Shown in pieces: positions 56,637 through 64,000 of a DNA stretch of 64,000 nt. Position numbers and translations under genes: made by a program. The notes under the pieces were generated by a model, which had not been told where the DNA came from, ran no database searches, and saw only the letters and a program-made list of their open reading frames with translations. The DNA comes from Hydrogenophaga sp. (GTDB lineage: Bacteria; Pseudomonadota; Gammaproteobacteria; Burkholderiales; Burkholderiaceae_C): contig NZ_WVZN01000005.1 of the NCBI RefSeq assembly GCF_011772445.1, positions 124,232 to 188,231 of the forward strand, in the 5' to 3' direction. Position 1 is the stretch's first letter, and each line of letters begins with the position of its first letter.

Positions 56637-57538
56637 GCCGCCGGGCCTCCGAATACGCGGTCTTGCAGCAGCCGCATCAGATACTGCCCATACCCGTTCT
56701 TGCTCAGCGGCTCCGCCAGCCGCTGCACCTGCGCCGCATCGATCCACCCATTGCGCCAGGCAATCTCCTCCGGACACGCGATCTTCAGCCCCTGCCGGTG
56801 TTCCAGCGTGGCGATGAACTGCCCCGCGTCCAGCAAGCTGTCGTGCGTGCCGGTGTCCAGCCAGGCATAGCCGCGCTGCAGGATCTTCACGTCGAGTTGG
56901 CCGCGTTCGAGGTAGGCCTGGTTCACGGCGGTGATCTCGAGCTCGCCGCGCGCGCTGGGCCGGATGCCGCGCGCGATGTCGACCACCTGTGCGTCGTAGA
57001 AGTACAGGCCGGTGACGGCGTAGCTGCTGCGCGGCTGCAGCGGCTTCTCCTCGATGCTCAAGGCCTTGCCGCGCTCGTCGAAATCGACGACGCCGTAGCG
57101 TTCGGGATCGGTCACGTGGTATGCGAACACGGTCGCACCATTGGCCTGCGCGTCTGCTCCGCTCAGCAAGCTGGCAAAGTCGTGTCCGTAGTAGATGTTG
57201 TCCCCCAGCACCAGCGCGCTCGGGCTGTCGCCCACGAAGTCCGCGCCGATGATGAAGGCCTGCGCCAGGCCATCCGGGCTGGGCTGCACCGCGTATTGCA
57301 GGTTCATGCCCCAGGCACTGCCATCGCCCAGCAACTGCTGGAAGCGCGGCGTGTCCTGCGGCGTGCTGATGACCAGCACCTCGCGGATGCCCGCGAGCAT
57401 GAGCGTGCTCAGCGGGTAATAGACCATCGGCTTGTCGTACACCGGCAGCAGCTGCTTGCTGATGGCCAGCGTGACCGGGTGCAGGCGCGTGCCCGAACCA
57501 CCGGCGAGGATGATGCCCTTGCGTTGCGTGCTGCTCAT
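56633..57538 (-). CDS. rfbA: Glucose-1-phosphate thymidylyltransferase
   Basis: 301-aa nucleotidyltransferase forming dTDP-glucose, first enzyme of the dTDP-rhamnose route. The signature [16 protein letters not shown] binds nucleotide; [27 protein letters not shown] with the metal Asp, and [19 protein letters not shown] are all standard for RmlA. Overlaps rfbD and rfbC by ATGA. Confidence 0.96.
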   Translation of the reverse strand: MSSTQRKGIILAGGSGTRLHPVTLAISKQLLPVYDKPMVYYPLSTLMLAGIREVLVISTPQDTPRFQQLLGDGSAWGMNLQYAVQPSPDGLAQAFIIGADFVGDSPSALVLGDNIYYGHDFASLLSGADAQANGATVFAYHVTDPERYGVVDFDERGKALSIEEKPLQPRSSYAVTGLYFYDAQVVDIARGIRPSARGELEITAVNQAYLERGQLDVKILQRGYAWLDTGTHDSLLDAGQFIATLEHRQGLKIACPEEIAWRNGWIDAAQVQRLAEPLSKNGYGQYLMRLLQDRVFGGPAA

Positions 57539-58437
57539 GGTGTCCCCAGGTACTCCGTGAGCATACGCCGCACGCCGGCTTCCCAGGCCGGCAGGCGCAG
57601 CCCGAAGGACGCGCGCAGGCGCGAGGTGTCCAGGCGCGAGTTCAATGGGCGTCGCGCGGGCGTGGGGTAGTCTGTGGTGGCAATGGGCTCGATGGCCTGC
57701 GCCTTCCAGGGCAGATCGGGTCGCAGCTCACGCCCCTGTTCGATCACGAAGCGCGCGAGGCCATGCCAGCTTGTTTCACCCGCCGCGGCCACGTGGTACG
57801 TGCCAGTCAGCATGGGTTGTGCGGCCAGCGCACGAATGGCGTGCGCGCTGACGTCGGCCAGCAGTTCGGCGCCCGTGGGCGCGCCCACTTGGTCGGCCAC
57901 CACGCGCAGTTGCTCGCGCTCCTGCGCCAGCCGCAGCATGGTGCGCGGGAAGTTGGCGCCGCGCGCCGCGTACACCCAGCTCGTGCGCAGGATCAGGTGG
58001 CGCGCGCCGCTCTCGCGCACGGCCTGCTCGCCCGCGAGCTTGGTGCGGCCATACACACTGAGCGGCGCGGTGGCGGCGTCCTCGTCGCGCGGGCTGTCGC
58101 CGCTGCCGTCGAACACATAGTCGGTGGAGTAGTGCAGCAGCAGTGCGCCGCGCGCGGCGGCGGCGCGGGCCAGTGCGCCAGGGGCCTCGGCGTTGATGGT
58201 GTGCGCCAACGCGGGCTCAGACTCGGCCTTGTCCACCGCCGTGTAGGCGGCCGCATTCACGATCGCGTCGGGCGCCACGCGCTCCACCAGTGGGCCCAGG
58301 CTGTCCACCCGGGCCAGGTCCACCGCGCCCGCATCGTTCGGGTCGCGGTCGAAGGCCAGCACCTCGCCCAGCGGCGCCAAGCTGCGGCGCAGTTCCCAGC
58401 CCACTTGACCGTTGGCGCCCAGCAGCAGGATTTTCAA
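57535..58437 (-). CDS. rfbD: dTDP-4-dehydrorhamnose reductase, TTG start
   Basis: 300-aa SDR reducing dTDP-4-keto-L-rhamnose to dTDP-L-rhamnose. [20 protein letters not shown] is the RmlD N-terminus; [11 protein letters not shown] and [12 protein letters not shown] give the active site. The start is TTG at 58437, backed by AGGGGG 5 nt upstream and a TTGA overlap with the rfbB stop; the in-frame ATG ten codons earlier would add an unconserved peptide. The gene order rfbB-rfbD-rfbA-rfbC is the same as in many O-antigen operons. Confidence 0.94.
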   Translation of the reverse strand: MKILLLGANGQVGWELRRSLAPLGEVLAFDRDPNDAGAVDLARVDSLGPLVERVAPDAIVNAAAYTAVDKAESEPALAHTINAEAPGALARAAAARGALLLHYSTDYVFDGSGDSPRDEDAATAPLSVYGRTKLAGEQAVRESGARHLILRTSWVYAARGANFPRTMLRLAQEREQLRVVADQVGAPTGAELLADVSAHAIRALAAQPMLTGTYHVAAAGETSWHGLARFVIEQGRELRPDLPWKAQAIEPIATTDYPTPARRPLNSRLDTSRLRASFGLRLPAWEAGVRRMLTEYLGTP

Positions 58438-59498
58438 GCGGCCCCCTGGTATTGCACCTGTACCCACTCGCGGTACGCACCGCTTTGCACTTCAGCCACC
58501 CAGTCGGTGTGGTCCAGGAACCATTGCACCGTCTTGCGGATGCCGCTGTCGAAGGTTTCGATCGGACGCCAACCCAACTCGGCTTCGATCTTGCGCGCGT
58601 CGATGGCGTAGCGCCGGTCGTGCCCCGGACGGTCCTTCACGTGCGTGATCTGCTCCGCGTAGGACTGGCCGTCCGCACGCGGGCGCAGTTCATCGAGCAG
58701 CGCGCAGATGGTCTTCACGATGGCGATGTTGGGCTGCTCGTTCCACCCACCCACGTTGTAGGTCTCGCCCACGCGGCCGGCCTCCAGCACGCGGCGAATG
58801 GCGCTGCAATGGTCGCCGACGTAGAGCCAGTCGCGCACCTGCAAGCCATCGCCATACACGGGCAGGGGTTTGCCTGCCAGGGCATTGACGATCATCAGCG
58901 GGATGAGTTTTTCGGGGAAATGAAACGGCCCGTAGTTGTTGCTGCAGTTGGTGGTGAGCACCGGCAGCCCGTGCGTGTGGTGCCAGGCGCGGACCAGGTG
59001 GTCGCTGGCCGCCTTGCTGGCGCTGTAGGGGCTGTTGGGTTCGTAGGCGTGCTGCTCGGTGAACGCGGGCGCCTCGGGCGCCAGGCTGCCGTACACCTCG
59101 TCGGTGCTCACGTGCAGGAAGCGGAAGGCGGTCCGCTCGGTCTCCGGCAGCCTCAACCAGTGGGCGCGTACCGCTTCCAACAAGCGGAAGGTGCCCATCA
59201 CATTGGTCTGGATGAAGTCTTCGGCGCCGTGGATGGATCGGTCCACGTGGCTCTCTGCCGCGAAGTTGATCACCGCTCGCGGCCGGTGTTCGGCCAGCAG
59301 GCGCGCCACCAGGGCCGCGTCGCCGATATCGCCACGCACGAACACATGGCGCGCATCGCCTTCCAGGCCCCGCAAGTTGCCCAGGTTGCCTGCGTAGGTG
59401 AGCTTGTCGAGGTTGAGCACTGACTCGTTGCTTTGCGCGAGCCAGTCCAGCACAAAGTTGCTGCCGATGAAGCCGGCGCCGCCGGTGACCAGGATCAT
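58434..59498 (-). CDS. rfbB: dTDP-glucose 4,6-dehydratase
   Basis: 354-aa extended [23 protein letters not shown] at the N-terminus, [11 protein letters not shown] with the catalytic Thr-Asp-Glu, [12 protein letters not shown] with the Tyr/Lys pair, and [18 protein letters not shown]. It converts dTDP-glucose to the 4-keto-6-deoxy sugar for rhamnose, and possibly for a 4-amino sugar. It is the first gene of the polysaccharide cluster. The 54-bp gap before it is too short and plain to name a promoter; the start at 59498 is preferred over an upstream ATG giving 16 extra residues. Confidence 0.96.
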   Translation of the reverse strand: MILVTGGAGFIGSNFVLDWLAQSNESVLNLDKLTYAGNLGNLRGLEGDARHVFVRGDIGDAALVARLLAEHRPRAVINFAAESHVDRSIHGAEDFIQTNVMGTFRLLEAVRAHWLRLPETERTAFRFLHVSTDEVYGSLAPEAPAFTEQHAYEPNSPYSASKAASDHLVRAWHHTHGLPVLTTNCSNNYGPFHFPEKLIPLMIVNALAGKPLPVYGDGLQVRDWLYVGDHCSAIRRVLEAGRVGETYNVGGWNEQPNIAIVKTICALLDELRPRADGQSYAEQITHVKDRPGHDRRYAIDARKIEAELGWRPIETFDSGIRKTVQWFLDHTDWVAEVQSGAYREWVQVQYQGAA

Positions 59499-59552
59499 TC
59501 GAGTCGTCTCCCTGTGCGGTGCCGGGTCTTCAACGCCCGACTTCACGCCTGT

Positions 59553-59759
59553 TCAATGCCCGTGCGCCACCTGCTCGCCAGCGGCGAGCTTGTACACCGT
59601 TCCACAGTACGGGCACATCGCTTCACCCGTGGACGCCACGTCCAGGTACACCTTCGGGTGGCTGTTCCACAGCTTCATGTCGGCCAGCGGGCTGGGGCAG
59701 AACACCCCGCCGTGCGTATTCAGGTCCCTGGCCTTGAGTTCGACGACTGCCTTGCTCAT
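59553..59759 (-). CDS. Zinc-finger CHCC domain protein
   Basis: 68-aa protein of the zf-CHCC family (PF10276), related to the zinc-binding region of the complex I accessory subunit NDUFS6. Ligands are visible as Cys in GVFCPSP, His in NSHPKVYLD and the pair in AMCPYCGTVY. The function in bacteria is unknown. In Burkholderiales a gene of this type is commonly encoded beside ilvE, as here (10-bp gap), suggesting co-transcription. Confidence 0.88.
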   Translation of the reverse strand: MSKAVVELKARDLNTHGGVFCPSPLADMKLWNSHPKVYLDVASTGEAMCPYCGTVYKLAAGEQVAHGH

Positions 59760-59769
59760 GCTGCGCTCC

Positions 59770-60708
59770 TCAGACCTTGGTCAGCCAGTGGGCGTACTTG
59801 GCGTTGCGCCCGTTCACGATGTCGAAGAAGGCCGTCTGGATCTTCTCGGTGATCGGCCCGCGGGAGCCGCTGCCCAGCTCGATGCGGTCCAGCTCGCGAA
59901 TGGGCGTCACTTCGGCGGCGGTGCCGGTGAAGAAGGCCTCGTCGGCGATGTAGACCTCGTCGCGCGTGATGCGCTTCTGGACGATGTCCAGACCCAGGTC
60001 CTTGGCGATGTGGAACACCGTGTTGCGCGTGATGCCGTTGAGCGCGCCGGCCGAGAGGTCGGGCGTGTAGATCACGCCGCCCTTGATGACGAAGATGTTC
60101 TCGCCAGCGCCTTCGCTCACGAAGCCGCTGGAGTCGAGCAGCAGGGCTTCGTCGTAGCCCTCGTCGGTGGCCTCGGTGTTGGCCAGGATGCTGTTGGTGT
60201 AGTTGCTCACCGCCTTGGCCTGCGTCATGGTGATGTTGACGTGGTGGCGGGTGTAGCTGCTGGTCTTGACGCGGATGCCGCGCTTCATGCCTTCGTCGCC
60301 CAGGTAGGCGCCCCAGGCCCAGGCGGCCACGCTCAGGTGGATGGTGTTGCCCTTGGGGCTCACGCCCAGCTTCTTGTCGCCGATCCAGGTGAGCGGGCGG
60401 ATGTAGCCGCTCTTGAGGCCGTTGGCGCGGATCACCTCTTTCTGCGCCTCGTTCACCTGCTCGACGGTGAAGGGGATCTTCATGCGCAGGATCTTGGCGC
60501 TGTTGAACAGGCGCTCGGTGTGTTCCTGCAGGCGGAAGATGGCCGTGCCGTTGACCGTGTCGTAGGCCCGCACGCCCTCGAAGGCCCCGCAGCCGTAGTG
60601 CAGGGTGTGGGTCAGCACGTGGATCCTGGCGTCGCGCCAGTCCACCAGCTGGCCATCCATCCAGATCTTGCCGTCGCGGTCGGACATCGAGGGAACGGGG
60701 GCGCTCAT
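59770..60708 (-). CDS. ilvE: Branched-chain amino acid aminotransferase
   Basis: 312-aa fold-type IV PLP aminotransferase for the last step of Val, Leu and Ile synthesis and the first of their breakdown. The PLP Lys is in MTQAKAVSNY; other landmarks are LHYGCGAFEGVRAY, the EGAGENIFVI loop and GSGSRGPI. The start MSAPVPSMSDRDGKIW at 60708 is the first supported ATG. A 62-bp gap separates it from the upstream membrane-protein gene. Confidence 0.95.
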   Translation of the reverse strand: MSAPVPSMSDRDGKIWMDGQLVDWRDARIHVLTHTLHYGCGAFEGVRAYDTVNGTAIFRLQEHTERLFNSAKILRMKIPFTVEQVNEAQKEVIRANGLKSGYIRPLTWIGDKKLGVSPKGNTIHLSVAAWAWGAYLGDEGMKRGIRVKTSSYTRHHVNITMTQAKAVSNYTNSILANTEATDEGYDEALLLDSSGFVSEGAGENIFVIKGGVIYTPDLSAGALNGITRNTVFHIAKDLGLDIVQKRITRDEVYIADEAFFTGTAAEVTPIRELDRIELGSGSRGPITEKIQTAFFDIVNGRNAKYAHWLTKV

Positions 60709-60770
60709 GGTTTTCCTTGAGGGTGTGGGGGTATTCGGGTCAACCGGCGATTTTACGGCGGCGCCCGCCC

Positions 60771-61181
60771 TCAATGCTCGGCCGGGGCGTCCGCTTCGGG
60801 ACGCTTCAGGCCCCAGTCCTTGAGCTTGCCGCCGGCGAAACGGGCCTGCACGCTGCTGCCGCCCGGGTCGGTCCAGCGGTAGACCTCGGGCTGTTCGCCC
60901 TCGGGCGACAAGAGCTCGCCCAGGGCCCGGGTCAGGCCGATCACGCTCACCAGCGGCATGCCGGCGTGCAGGCGCGCGTTCAGCATCACGGCGCTGTCGA
61001 CGTGGCCGATCGGTCGCCGCGCCGCGCGCTGCATGACCGTCATCAGCCGGGTGAAGTGCAGCAGCATCCACAGCACGAGGCCGCCGGCCACGGCCGCCAC
61101 GCCGGGCCAGCCGAACTGCCGGTAGCCCCAGAAGAGAAGGGCGGCGCCGATGACGGCCGCCGCGACGCGTCGCATGTTCAT
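60771..61181 (-). CDS. Small membrane protein of unknown function (136 aa)
   Basis: Two closely spaced N-terminal hydrophobic segments (about residues 5-21 and 26-43) are followed by a soluble part of about 90 residues containing RWTDPGGSSVQARFAGGKLKDW. No recognised domain. It begins 1 bp after the radA stop (an alternative ATG lies two codons downstream), so it is almost certainly co-transcribed with radA. Proteins of this kind are conserved beside radA/ilvE in Comamonadaceae as far as I recall; no function is known. Confidence 0.7.
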   Translation of the reverse strand: MNMRRVAAAVIGAALLFWGYRQFGWPGVAAVAGGLVLWMLLHFTRLMTVMQRAARRPIGHVDSAVMLNARLHAGMPLVSVIGLTRALGELLSPEGEQPEVYRWTDPGGSSVQARFAGGKLKDWGLKRPEADAPAEH

Positions 61182-61182
61182 G

Positions 61183-62562
61183 TCAGTCCAGTCTGCGCAC
61201 CAGCTCCAGCGCCTCTTCGATGCGCTCGACCCCGTGCACGCTCAGGCCGTCGAAGGCCTTGTCGTTCTTCTTCGGCAGGTTGGCCTTGGGCACCACCGCC
61301 ACGGAAAAGCCCAGCTTCGCCGCTTCTTTCAGGCGCTCCTGGCCGCGCGGCGCGGGCCGAACCTCGCCGGCCAGGCCCACCTCGCCGAAGGCCAGAAAAC
61401 CCTTGGGCAGCGGCTTGCCGCGCAGGCTGCTGGTGATGGCGAGCATCACCCCCAGGTCGGCCGCGGGCTCGCTGATGCGCACGCCCCCCACTGCGTTGAC
61501 GAACACGTCCTGGTCCAGGCAGGCCACGCCCGCGTGGCGGTGCAGCACGGCCAGCAGCATGGCCAGCCGGTCGCGCTCCAGGCCCACGCTCAGCCGGCGC
61601 GGGCTGGGCCCGCCGCTGTCCACCAGGGCCTGCAGCTCCACCAGCAGCGGGCGCGTGCCCTCCAGCGTCACCATCACGCAACTGCCCGGCACCGGCTGGG
61701 CGTGTTGCGACAGGAAGATCGCGCTCGGGTTGCTCACGCCCTTCAAGCCCTTCTCGGTCATGGCGAAGACGCCGATCTCGTTGACCGCGCCGAAGCGGTT
61801 CTTGATCGCGCGGATGAGCCGAAAGCTGCTGTGCGTGTCGCCCTCGAAATAGAGCACCGTGTCGACCATGTGTTCCAGCACGCGCGGGCCGGCCAGTGCG
61901 CCTTCCTTGGTGACGTGGCCGACGAGCACGATGGCCGTGCCCGAGGCCTTGGCCGCGCGCGTGAGATGCGCCGCGCACTCGCGCACCTGCGCCACCGAGC
62001 CCGGGGCGCTGGTGAGCTGTTCCGAATAGACGGTCTGGATCGAGTCGATCACCGCGATCGCGGGCTTCTCGGCGTCCAGCGTGGCCAGGATCTTCTCGAG
62101 CTGGATTTCGGCCAGCACCTGAACCTCGGAGCCGTCGATGCCGAGGCGGCGCGCGCGCAGCGCCACCTGGGCGCCGCTTTCCTCGCCTGTCACGTAAAGC
62201 GAGGGAAACCCCGCGCGCTGCAGGCTGTCCAGCGCCTGCAGCAGCAGGGTGGATTTGCCGATGCCCGGGTCACCGCCGATCAGCACCACGCCGCCCTCGA
62301 CGATGCCACCCCCCAGCACCCGGTCCAGTTCCTCGTGGCCGGTGGGCGTGCGCTGCACGTCCTTCGCCTCGATGCGCGAGAGCGGCATCACCTCGCTGGT
62401 CTTGGCCAGCGCCGCGAAGCGGTTCTTCGACGGCGCGCCGCCGCCTTCGGCCACGCCCTCCACCAGCGTGTTCCAGGCGTTGCAGTGCGGGCACTTGCCC
62501 AGCCAGCGCGGGCTGGTGCCCCCGCACTCGCCGCAGGTGTAGATCGTCTTGTCCTTGGCCAT
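61183..62562 (-). CDS. radA: DNA repair protein RadA
   Basis: 459-aa RecA-like ATPase helicase that drives branch migration in recombination. An N-terminal zinc finger (CGECGGTSPRWLGKCPHC), Walker A in GGDPGIGKSTLLLQ, the RadA-specific KNRFG motif (IKNRFGAVNE) and a C-terminal Lon-like domain (FVNAVGGVRISEPAADLGV) are all present. It starts 10 bp after the nitronate monooxygenase gene. Confidence 0.96.
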   Translation of the reverse strand: MAKDKTIYTCGECGGTSPRWLGKCPHCNAWNTLVEGVAEGGGAPSKNRFAALAKTSEVMPLSRIEAKDVQRTPTGHEELDRVLGGGIVEGGVVLIGGDPGIGKSTLLLQALDSLQRAGFPSLYVTGEESGAQVALRARRLGIDGSEVQVLAEIQLEKILATLDAEKPAIAVIDSIQTVYSEQLTSAPGSVAQVRECAAHLTRAAKASGTAIVLVGHVTKEGALAGPRVLEHMVDTVLYFEGDTHSSFRLIRAIKNRFGAVNEIGVFAMTEKGLKGVSNPSAIFLSQHAQPVPGSCVMVTLEGTRPLLVELQALVDSGGPSPRRLSVGLERDRLAMLLAVLHRHAGVACLDQDVFVNAVGGVRISEPAADLGVMLAITSSLRGKPLPKGFLAFGEVGLAGEVRPAPRGQERLKEAAKLGFSVAVVPKANLPKKNDKAFDGLSVHGVERIEEALELVRRLD

Positions 62563-62572
62563 GAGGCCGGGA

Positions 62573-63619
62573 CTATATCGGGCCGAACCCCTCGATCAGC
62601 CCGCGCGTGATCTCGCCCGCGCCCGCCGCGCGGCAGCCGCTGGCGTTCTGGCCCGACCACAGCGGCGTGAAATCGCCCTTGCCCTGTTTCTCCCAGTGCG
62701 CGCGCAGCGGCGCGATGGCCGAGGTGGCCAGCGGAAACTCGGGCGCCACCGGGTTCAGCGGCCCCAGTTCGCGCATCACGCGGTTGGGCACGCCGCGCGC
62801 GGGCCGGCCGGTGAACAGGGTGGTGAGCTGCGTGTGGCGCGCGGCCTCGCTCTGCAGCACGGCGCGGTGCAGGGCGCTGGTGGTGGCCTCGGGGCTGCAC
62901 AGGTAGGCGGTGCCCACCTGCACGCCGTCGGCGCCCAGGGCCATGGCGGCGCGCACGCCCGCCGCGTCGGCGATGCCGCCGGCCGCGATCACCGGCACGC
63001 GCACGGCGGCCTTCACCTGCGGCAGCAGCGCGAAGGTGCCGGTCTGGCGCGACAGGTCGTGGCTCAGGAAGTGGCCCCGATGGCCGCCGGCCTCCAGGCC
63101 TTGCGCGATCACCGCGTCCGCGCCGTTGGCTTCCAGCCAGATCGCTTCGTCCACCGTGGTGGCCGAGCTCAGCACCTTCGCGCCCCAGGCCTTCACGCGC
63201 GCCAGGAGATCGGGCGCGGGCAGGCCGAAGTGAAAGCTCACCACGCGAGGCTTGAAGGGCTCCAGCGCATCCGCCGCCGCCGCGCTGAAGGGCAGGCGGC
63301 CCGGGCCGGCGGGGATGCTGGCCGGGTCGATGCCGATCTCGGCGTAGTAGGGCGCCAGCGCCGCGCGCCAGGCGGCCTCGCGCGCGGCGTCGGGTTCGGG
63401 CGGCGTGTGGCAGAAGAAGTTGACGTTGTACGGGCGACCGCCGGCGGCCAGCAGCGTGAGCTCGCGCTGCATTGCGTCGGGCGCCAGCATGGCGCAGGGC
63501 AGGGAGCCCAGGGCGCCCGCCTCACCCGCCGCCAGCGCCAGGGCCGCGCCCTGCACGCCCGCCATCGGCGCCTGGATCAGGGGCCAGCGCGTGCCCAGCA
63601 GTTCGCTCAGTCGGTTCAT
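62573..63619 (-). CDS. Nitronate monooxygenase (2-nitropropane dioxygenase family)
   Basis: 348-aa TIM-barrel FMN enzyme. The N-terminus LLGTRWPLIQAPMAGVQG, the phosphate-binding GADAVIAQGLEAGGHRGH and VIAAGGIADAAGVRAAMALGA are those of the NMO/2-nitropropane dioxygenase family, which detoxifies propionate 3-nitronate in studied members; some relatives are enoyl reductases (FabK), but those are usually shorter. The ATG at 63619 gives the conserved start. Co-directional with radA (10 bp). Confidence 0.88.
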   Translation of the reverse strand: MNRLSELLGTRWPLIQAPMAGVQGAALALAAGEAGALGSLPCAMLAPDAMQRELTLLAAGGRPYNVNFFCHTPPEPDAAREAAWRAALAPYYAEIGIDPASIPAGPGRLPFSAAAADALEPFKPRVVSFHFGLPAPDLLARVKAWGAKVLSSATTVDEAIWLEANGADAVIAQGLEAGGHRGHFLSHDLSRQTGTFALLPQVKAAVRVPVIAAGGIADAAGVRAAMALGADGVQVGTAYLCSPEATTSALHRAVLQSEAARHTQLTTLFTGRPARGVPNRVMRELGPLNPVAPEFPLATSAIAPLRAHWEKQGKGDFTPLWSGQNASGCRAAGAGEITRGLIEGFGPI

Positions 63620-63669
63620 GGCGCGAGTGTAGGCAGGCGGCAATGCCCCTTGTGCCGACCCGGCGCGGC

Positions 63670-64000
63670 TCAGGCGCCGCTCTCCATCAGATCGGCGAAG
63701 GCCCGCGCGGCGGGTGACAGCGATCGATCGCTCTTGAACACCACGGCCGTGTCGCGCTCCACCGCCGGGCGCATCAGGCGCCGCGCCACCAGCTCGGGGT
63801 GCAGGGCGGGTGCGAACACGCTGCCCGGTACCACCGCCACGCCCAGGCCGGCCGCGGCCAGGGCCACCGCCGTGGTGAGCAGCGAGACCTCGTGCGCGAC
63901 GCGCAGTTCGGCACCCGCTTCGCGCGCCGCCGCGTCGATGCGCCGGCGCACGCCGTAGCCCGGCCGCACCGTGATCACGGGCCAGGCGGCGAGCTGCTTC
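63670..64000 (-). CDS. LysR-family transcriptional regulator, C-terminal part
   Basis: The open frame runs off the window end; the visible 110 residues are the C-terminal half of a LysR effector-binding domain (LPxxR-like PGYGVRRRIDAA, VSLLTTAVALAAAGLGVAVVPGSVF, VARRLMRP, and the terminal RSLSPAARAFADLM). The N-terminal helix-turn-helix is outside the window. Same strand as the nitronate monooxygenase gene, 50 bp upstream of it, so it may not be its divergent regulator. Effector unknown. Confidence 0.88.
   Translation of the reverse strand, partial: KQLAAWPVITVRPGYGVRRRIDAAAREAGAELRVAHEVSLLTTAVALAAAGLGVAVVPGSVFAPALHPELVARRLMRPAVERDTAVVFKSDRSLSPAARAFADLMESGA

Overview
The window is high-GC and gene-dense, with no tRNA, rRNA, IS or CRISPR seen. 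The mreBCD-mrdA block, a gatCAB operon, DUF4124 and zf-CHCC proteins and the codon use point to a betaproteobacterium, probably Burkholderiales (Comamonadaceae-like, in the style of Hydrogenophaga or Acidovorax). This placement is inferred from gene content and no marker gene was compared.

Layout. (1) 1-5377 (+): the 3' part of a TSUP permease, a single-TM hypothetical, and a translationally coupled trio ending in a FrpC-like RTX protein. That protein has an N-terminal permuted papain/NlpC-like domain and is split by one extra G in a G5 tract. (2) 5428-9969 (-): cell-shape operon mreB-mreC-mreD-mrdA. (3) 10239-13551 (+): gatC-gatA-gatB, divergent from mreB. (4) 13562-22298: housekeeping and metabolic genes (DUF4124, pyrE, xth, an MBL hydrolase, an M48 peptidase, ampG, an acyl-CoA ligase, a two-component system), closed by a strong terminator at 22485-22511. 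(5) 22520-59498 (-): a surface-polysaccharide cluster of about 37 kb, all on one strand, mostly with 1-11 bp overlaps or very short gaps. (6) 59553-64000 (-): a zf-CHCC protein, ilvE, a small membrane protein, radA, a nitronate monooxygenase and the C-terminal part of a LysR regulator.

The polysaccharide cluster encodes nearly a whole Wzx/Wzy-type assembly line. Precursor modules are: dTDP-L-rhamnose (rfbB-D-A-C); a UDP-2,3-diacetamido-2,3-dideoxy-hexuronic acid set (dehydrogenase, WlbA, acetyltransferase, aminotransferase); a UDP-L-QuiNAc or L-FucNAc set (CapE-like dehydratase/epimerase, WbvR-like reductase, 2-epimerase, WbuB-like transferase); and a WbpM-type dehydratase with a WbpV/WreQ-like reductase and an initiating sugar-phosphate transferase. 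A second DegT aminotransferase, two NeuD-type acetyltransferases, an AsnB-like amidotransferase, a FemAB-like transferase and two methyltransferases suggest a heavily decorated, partly amidated glycan. Assembly genes include six glycosyltransferases, a dedicated Wzx flippase and an unusual single-chain Wzx-Wzy/ligase fusion. No Wzz, Wza or Wzc is present.

The observations most worth checking are the frameshifted papain-RTX module with its coupled membrane proteins, the flippase-polymerase fusion, and the 13-bp gap between the divergent pyrE and xth start codons.
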